Source: CAZWZG01 sp964638245 (GTDB lineage Bacteria; Pseudomonadota; Alphaproteobacteria; Rhodobacterales; Rhodobacteraceae). From it: a stretch of 7,325 nt of DNA. The notes under the pieces are model-generated. The model searched no databases. It was given only the letters and a program-made list of their open reading frames with translations, and was not told where the DNA came from. Position 1 is the stretch's first letter; every line of letters starts with the position of its first letter. The DNA lies in NCBI GenBank assembly GCA_964638245.1, contig CAZWZG010000155.1, forward strand, positions 1 through 7,325. The letters run 5' to 3'. The position numbers were made by a program, and so were the translations under genes. Shown piece by piece: positions 5,929 to 7,325 of this stretch.

Positions 5929-5957
5929 GAACCCGGGGCTGGCAACGCACCGGGTCC
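5929..5957. repeat. Inverted repeat between the ETF-QO and TPR genes
   Basis: ACCCGG (5931-5936) pairs with CCGGGT (5950-5955) around a 13-base loop; one further G-C pair (5929/5957) follows a mismatch. It lies in the 84-base space (5901-5984) between the ETF-QO stop and the TPR start. Neither side has a T-run, so it is not an intrinsic terminator. It might be a weak RNA structure or an operator, or chance in GC-rich DNA. Confidence 0.3.
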
Positions 5958-5984
5958 AATTGTCGCCATTCTCTCGCGCAGACG

Positions 5985-7325
5985 TTACATATTGGGGTAA
6001 TTGGGTCCGTCGCCGCCCTGTGGAACCGTCCAGGTGATGTTCTGGCTTGGATCTTTGATGTCACAGGTTTTGCAATGGACGCAGTTTTGGAAGTTGATCT
6101 GGAACTTCTTTTCGCCCGCGTCTTCGACGATCTCATAGACCCCCGCCGGGCAATAGCGTTCAGCCGGTTCAGCGTATTCCGGTAGGTTCACTTTGATCGG
6201 AATATCCGGGTCGGTGAGTTTAAGGTGTGCGGGCTGGCTTTCCTCGTGGTTCGTGAAGGAAAAGCTGACGTTGGTCAGGCGATCAAAGCTGAGCACGCCA
6301 TCGGGTTTTGGGTATTCGATCTTCTCGAATTTGGCGGCCTTATTGGTGGCTGCGGCATCCGACTTGCCGTGGCTGAGCGTCCCCAAGAGTGAGTGCTTGG
6401 TCAGCGTGCGGAACCACATGTCAAACCCGCCAAGCCCGAGCGAGGCCAGAAGACCGTAGCGCGACCAGAGGGGTTTGACGTTTTCGACAGGGCGCAGGTC
6501 TTGAGCAATCGGGCCACTGCGCAGGTCTTTGTTGTAGTCTTCAAGCACATCGCCGGCGCGATCGTCAGATAGCGCTTCATAGGCTGCTTCTGCCGCAGCA
6601 ATACCCGAAAGCATAGCATTGTGATTGCCCTTGATCCGGGGCACGTTGACCAATCCGACCGAGCAGCCCAAAAGCGCGCCGCCTGGGAAGACCGCCTTTG
6701 GCATGGATTGAAAACCACCCTCGGAAATGGCTCGTGCGCCATAGGCGATGCGCTTACCGCCTTCGAGCAGCTTTGCAATTTCCGGATGATGCTTGAAACG
6801 CTGGAATTCCATATAAGGGAAGAGGTGCGGGTTCTCGTAGTTCAGGTGCACCACGAAACCGACATAGACCTGATTATTATCCAAATGGTAGATGAAGCTA
6901 CCGCCGCCTGCGTTCTTGCCCAATGGCCAACCCATCGTGTGCAGGACCGAGCCCTCATCGTGCTTCTCGGGATCGATTTCCCAAAGCTCTTTCATGCCAA
7001 GGCCGTATTTCTGCGGCTCACTGTCGGCATCAAGCTCGTATTTCGCGATCACCTCTTTTGAGAGGCTGCCCCGAACGCCCTCGGCAAAGAAGACGTACTT
7101 GCCCAGAAGCTCCATCCCCGGCTCGTAGGCATCCGATGGCGTCCCATCCGGGTTCTTGCCAAACTCGCCCGCGACCACGCCTTTGACTTCGCCGTTATCG
7201 CCATCAACAACCTCTGCCGCAGCCATGCCGGGATAAATGTCGACGCCAACCGCTTCGGCGTGTTCGGCCATCCAGCGCCACACATTGCCCATCGAGACGA
7301 TGTAGTTGCCGTGGTTCGACATCAG
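5985..7325 (-). CDS. Electron-transfer-flavoprotein:ubiquinone oxidoreductase (ETF-QO), C-terminal part
   Basis: The gene runs off the right window edge; 446 codons are visible to the TAA at 5985-5987. Full-length enzymes are about 550 residues, so roughly 100 N-terminal residues, including the FAD dinucleotide-binding start, are missing. The ATG at 7322 is internal, since the frame is open to 7325. The enzyme takes electrons from reduced ETF, loaded by acyl-CoA and other dehydrogenases, and reduces ubiquinone at the inner membrane. Counting from the Met at 7322, visible features are the FAD-domain segment FAEGVRGSLSKE (79-90), the GWPLGKNAGGGSFIYH stretch (131-146), GALLGCSVGLVNVPRIKG (215-232), and the C-terminal 4Fe-4S ligands Cys391 (YCPAGVYE), Cys414, Cys417 and Cys420 (CVHCKTCDIKDP). 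All four cluster ligands are present. The gene is followed 84 bases later by the TPR gene on the same strand, so they may be co-transcribed. Confidence 0.95.
   Translation of the reverse strand: MMSNHGNYIVSMGNVWRWMAEHAEAVGVDIYPGMAAAEVVDGDNGEVKGVVAGEFGKNPDGTPSDAYEPGMELLGKYVFFAEGVRGSLSKEVIAKYELDADSEPQKYGLGMKELWEIDPEKHDEGSVLHTMGWPLGKNAGGGSFIYHLDNNQVYVGFVVHLNYENPHLFPYMEFQRFKHHPEIAKLLEGGKRIAYGARAISEGGFQSMPKAVFPGGALLGCSVGLVNVPRIKGNHNAMLSGIAAAEAAYEALSDDRAGDVLEDYNKDLRSGPIAQDLRPVENVKPLWSRYGLLASLGLGGFDMWFRTLTKHSLLGTLSHGKSDAAATNKAAKFEKIEYPKPDGVLSFDRLTNVSFSFTNHEESQPAHLKLTDPDIPIKVNLPEYAEPAERYCPAGVYEIVEDAGEKKFQINFQNCVHCKTCDIKDPSQNITWTVPQGGDGPNYPNM

Noticed and set aside
5929..5957. Inverted repeat as a terminator between ETF-QO and the TPR gene
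   Set aside because: The stem is only 6 perfect base pairs with a 13-base loop and no T-run on either strand, so it is listed only as a weak repeat.
7320..7322. ATG at 7322 as the true start of ETF-QO
   Set aside because: The frame continues to the window end, about 100 family residues including the FAD-binding N-terminus are absent, and there is no room to see a ribosome binding site.
1..7325. Defence system, mobile element, toxin-antitoxin pair or CRISPR array
   Set aside because: All sizeable frames are explained by housekeeping families. There are no spaced repeat arrays, transposase motifs or terminal inverted repeats. The DUF2007/methyltransferase pair superficially resembles a small-protein plus modifier pair but fits a tRNA-modification family better.

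Overview
The window reads as ordinary chromosomal DNA of an alphaproteobacterium, most likely of the Rhodobacterales/Roseobacter group. This placement is an inference. It rests on moderately high GC, compact gene packing, a phaA-phaB polyhydroxybutyrate gene pair, a mitochondrial-type electron-transfer-flavoprotein:ubiquinone oxidoreductase (ETF-QO), and the style of the small YdcH/DUF465 and DUF2007 proteins. I see no insertion sequence, prophage, CRISPR array, tRNA or rRNA, and no composition break that would suggest recent transfer.

Layout. (1) Positions 2-1038, plus strand: the 3' end of an acetyl-CoA acetyltransferase gene (phaA), a GC-rich intercistronic hairpin, a complete acetoacetyl-CoA reductase gene (phaB), and a strong intrinsic terminator at 1060-1088. 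(2) Positions 1091-2330, minus strand: a DUF2007 protein whose stop overlaps the start of a COG4123-type (TrmN6-like) N6-adenine methyltransferase, then, after a 119-base gap, a small YdcH/DUF465 protein. (3) Positions 2386-3387, plus strand: a long-chain polyprenyl diphosphate synthase. (4) Positions 3380-7325, minus strand: an ETF-QO gene cut by the window edge, an exported tetratricopeptide-repeat (TPR) protein, and ispE. The last two overlap by 14 bases, and ispE overlaps the polyprenyl synthase tail to tail by 8 bases.

How the genes fit together. PhaA and PhaB convert acetyl-CoA to (R)-3-hydroxybutyryl-CoA for carbon storage. IspE (methylerythritol phosphate pathway) helps make isoprene units. 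The polyprenyl synthase joins them into a long chain, probably the ubiquinone tail. ETF-QO passes electrons from fatty-acid and amino-acid oxidation to ubiquinone. The right half of the window is therefore loosely centred on quinone supply and use, with the exported TPR protein as the unexplained member.

I did not find a convincing new biological system. The points most worth a second look are the translational overlaps (DUF2007/methyltransferase and TPR/ispE), the overlapping convergent stops of two isoprenoid genes, the phaA-phaB hairpin, and start-codon choices for the TPR, YdcH and polyprenyl synthase genes.
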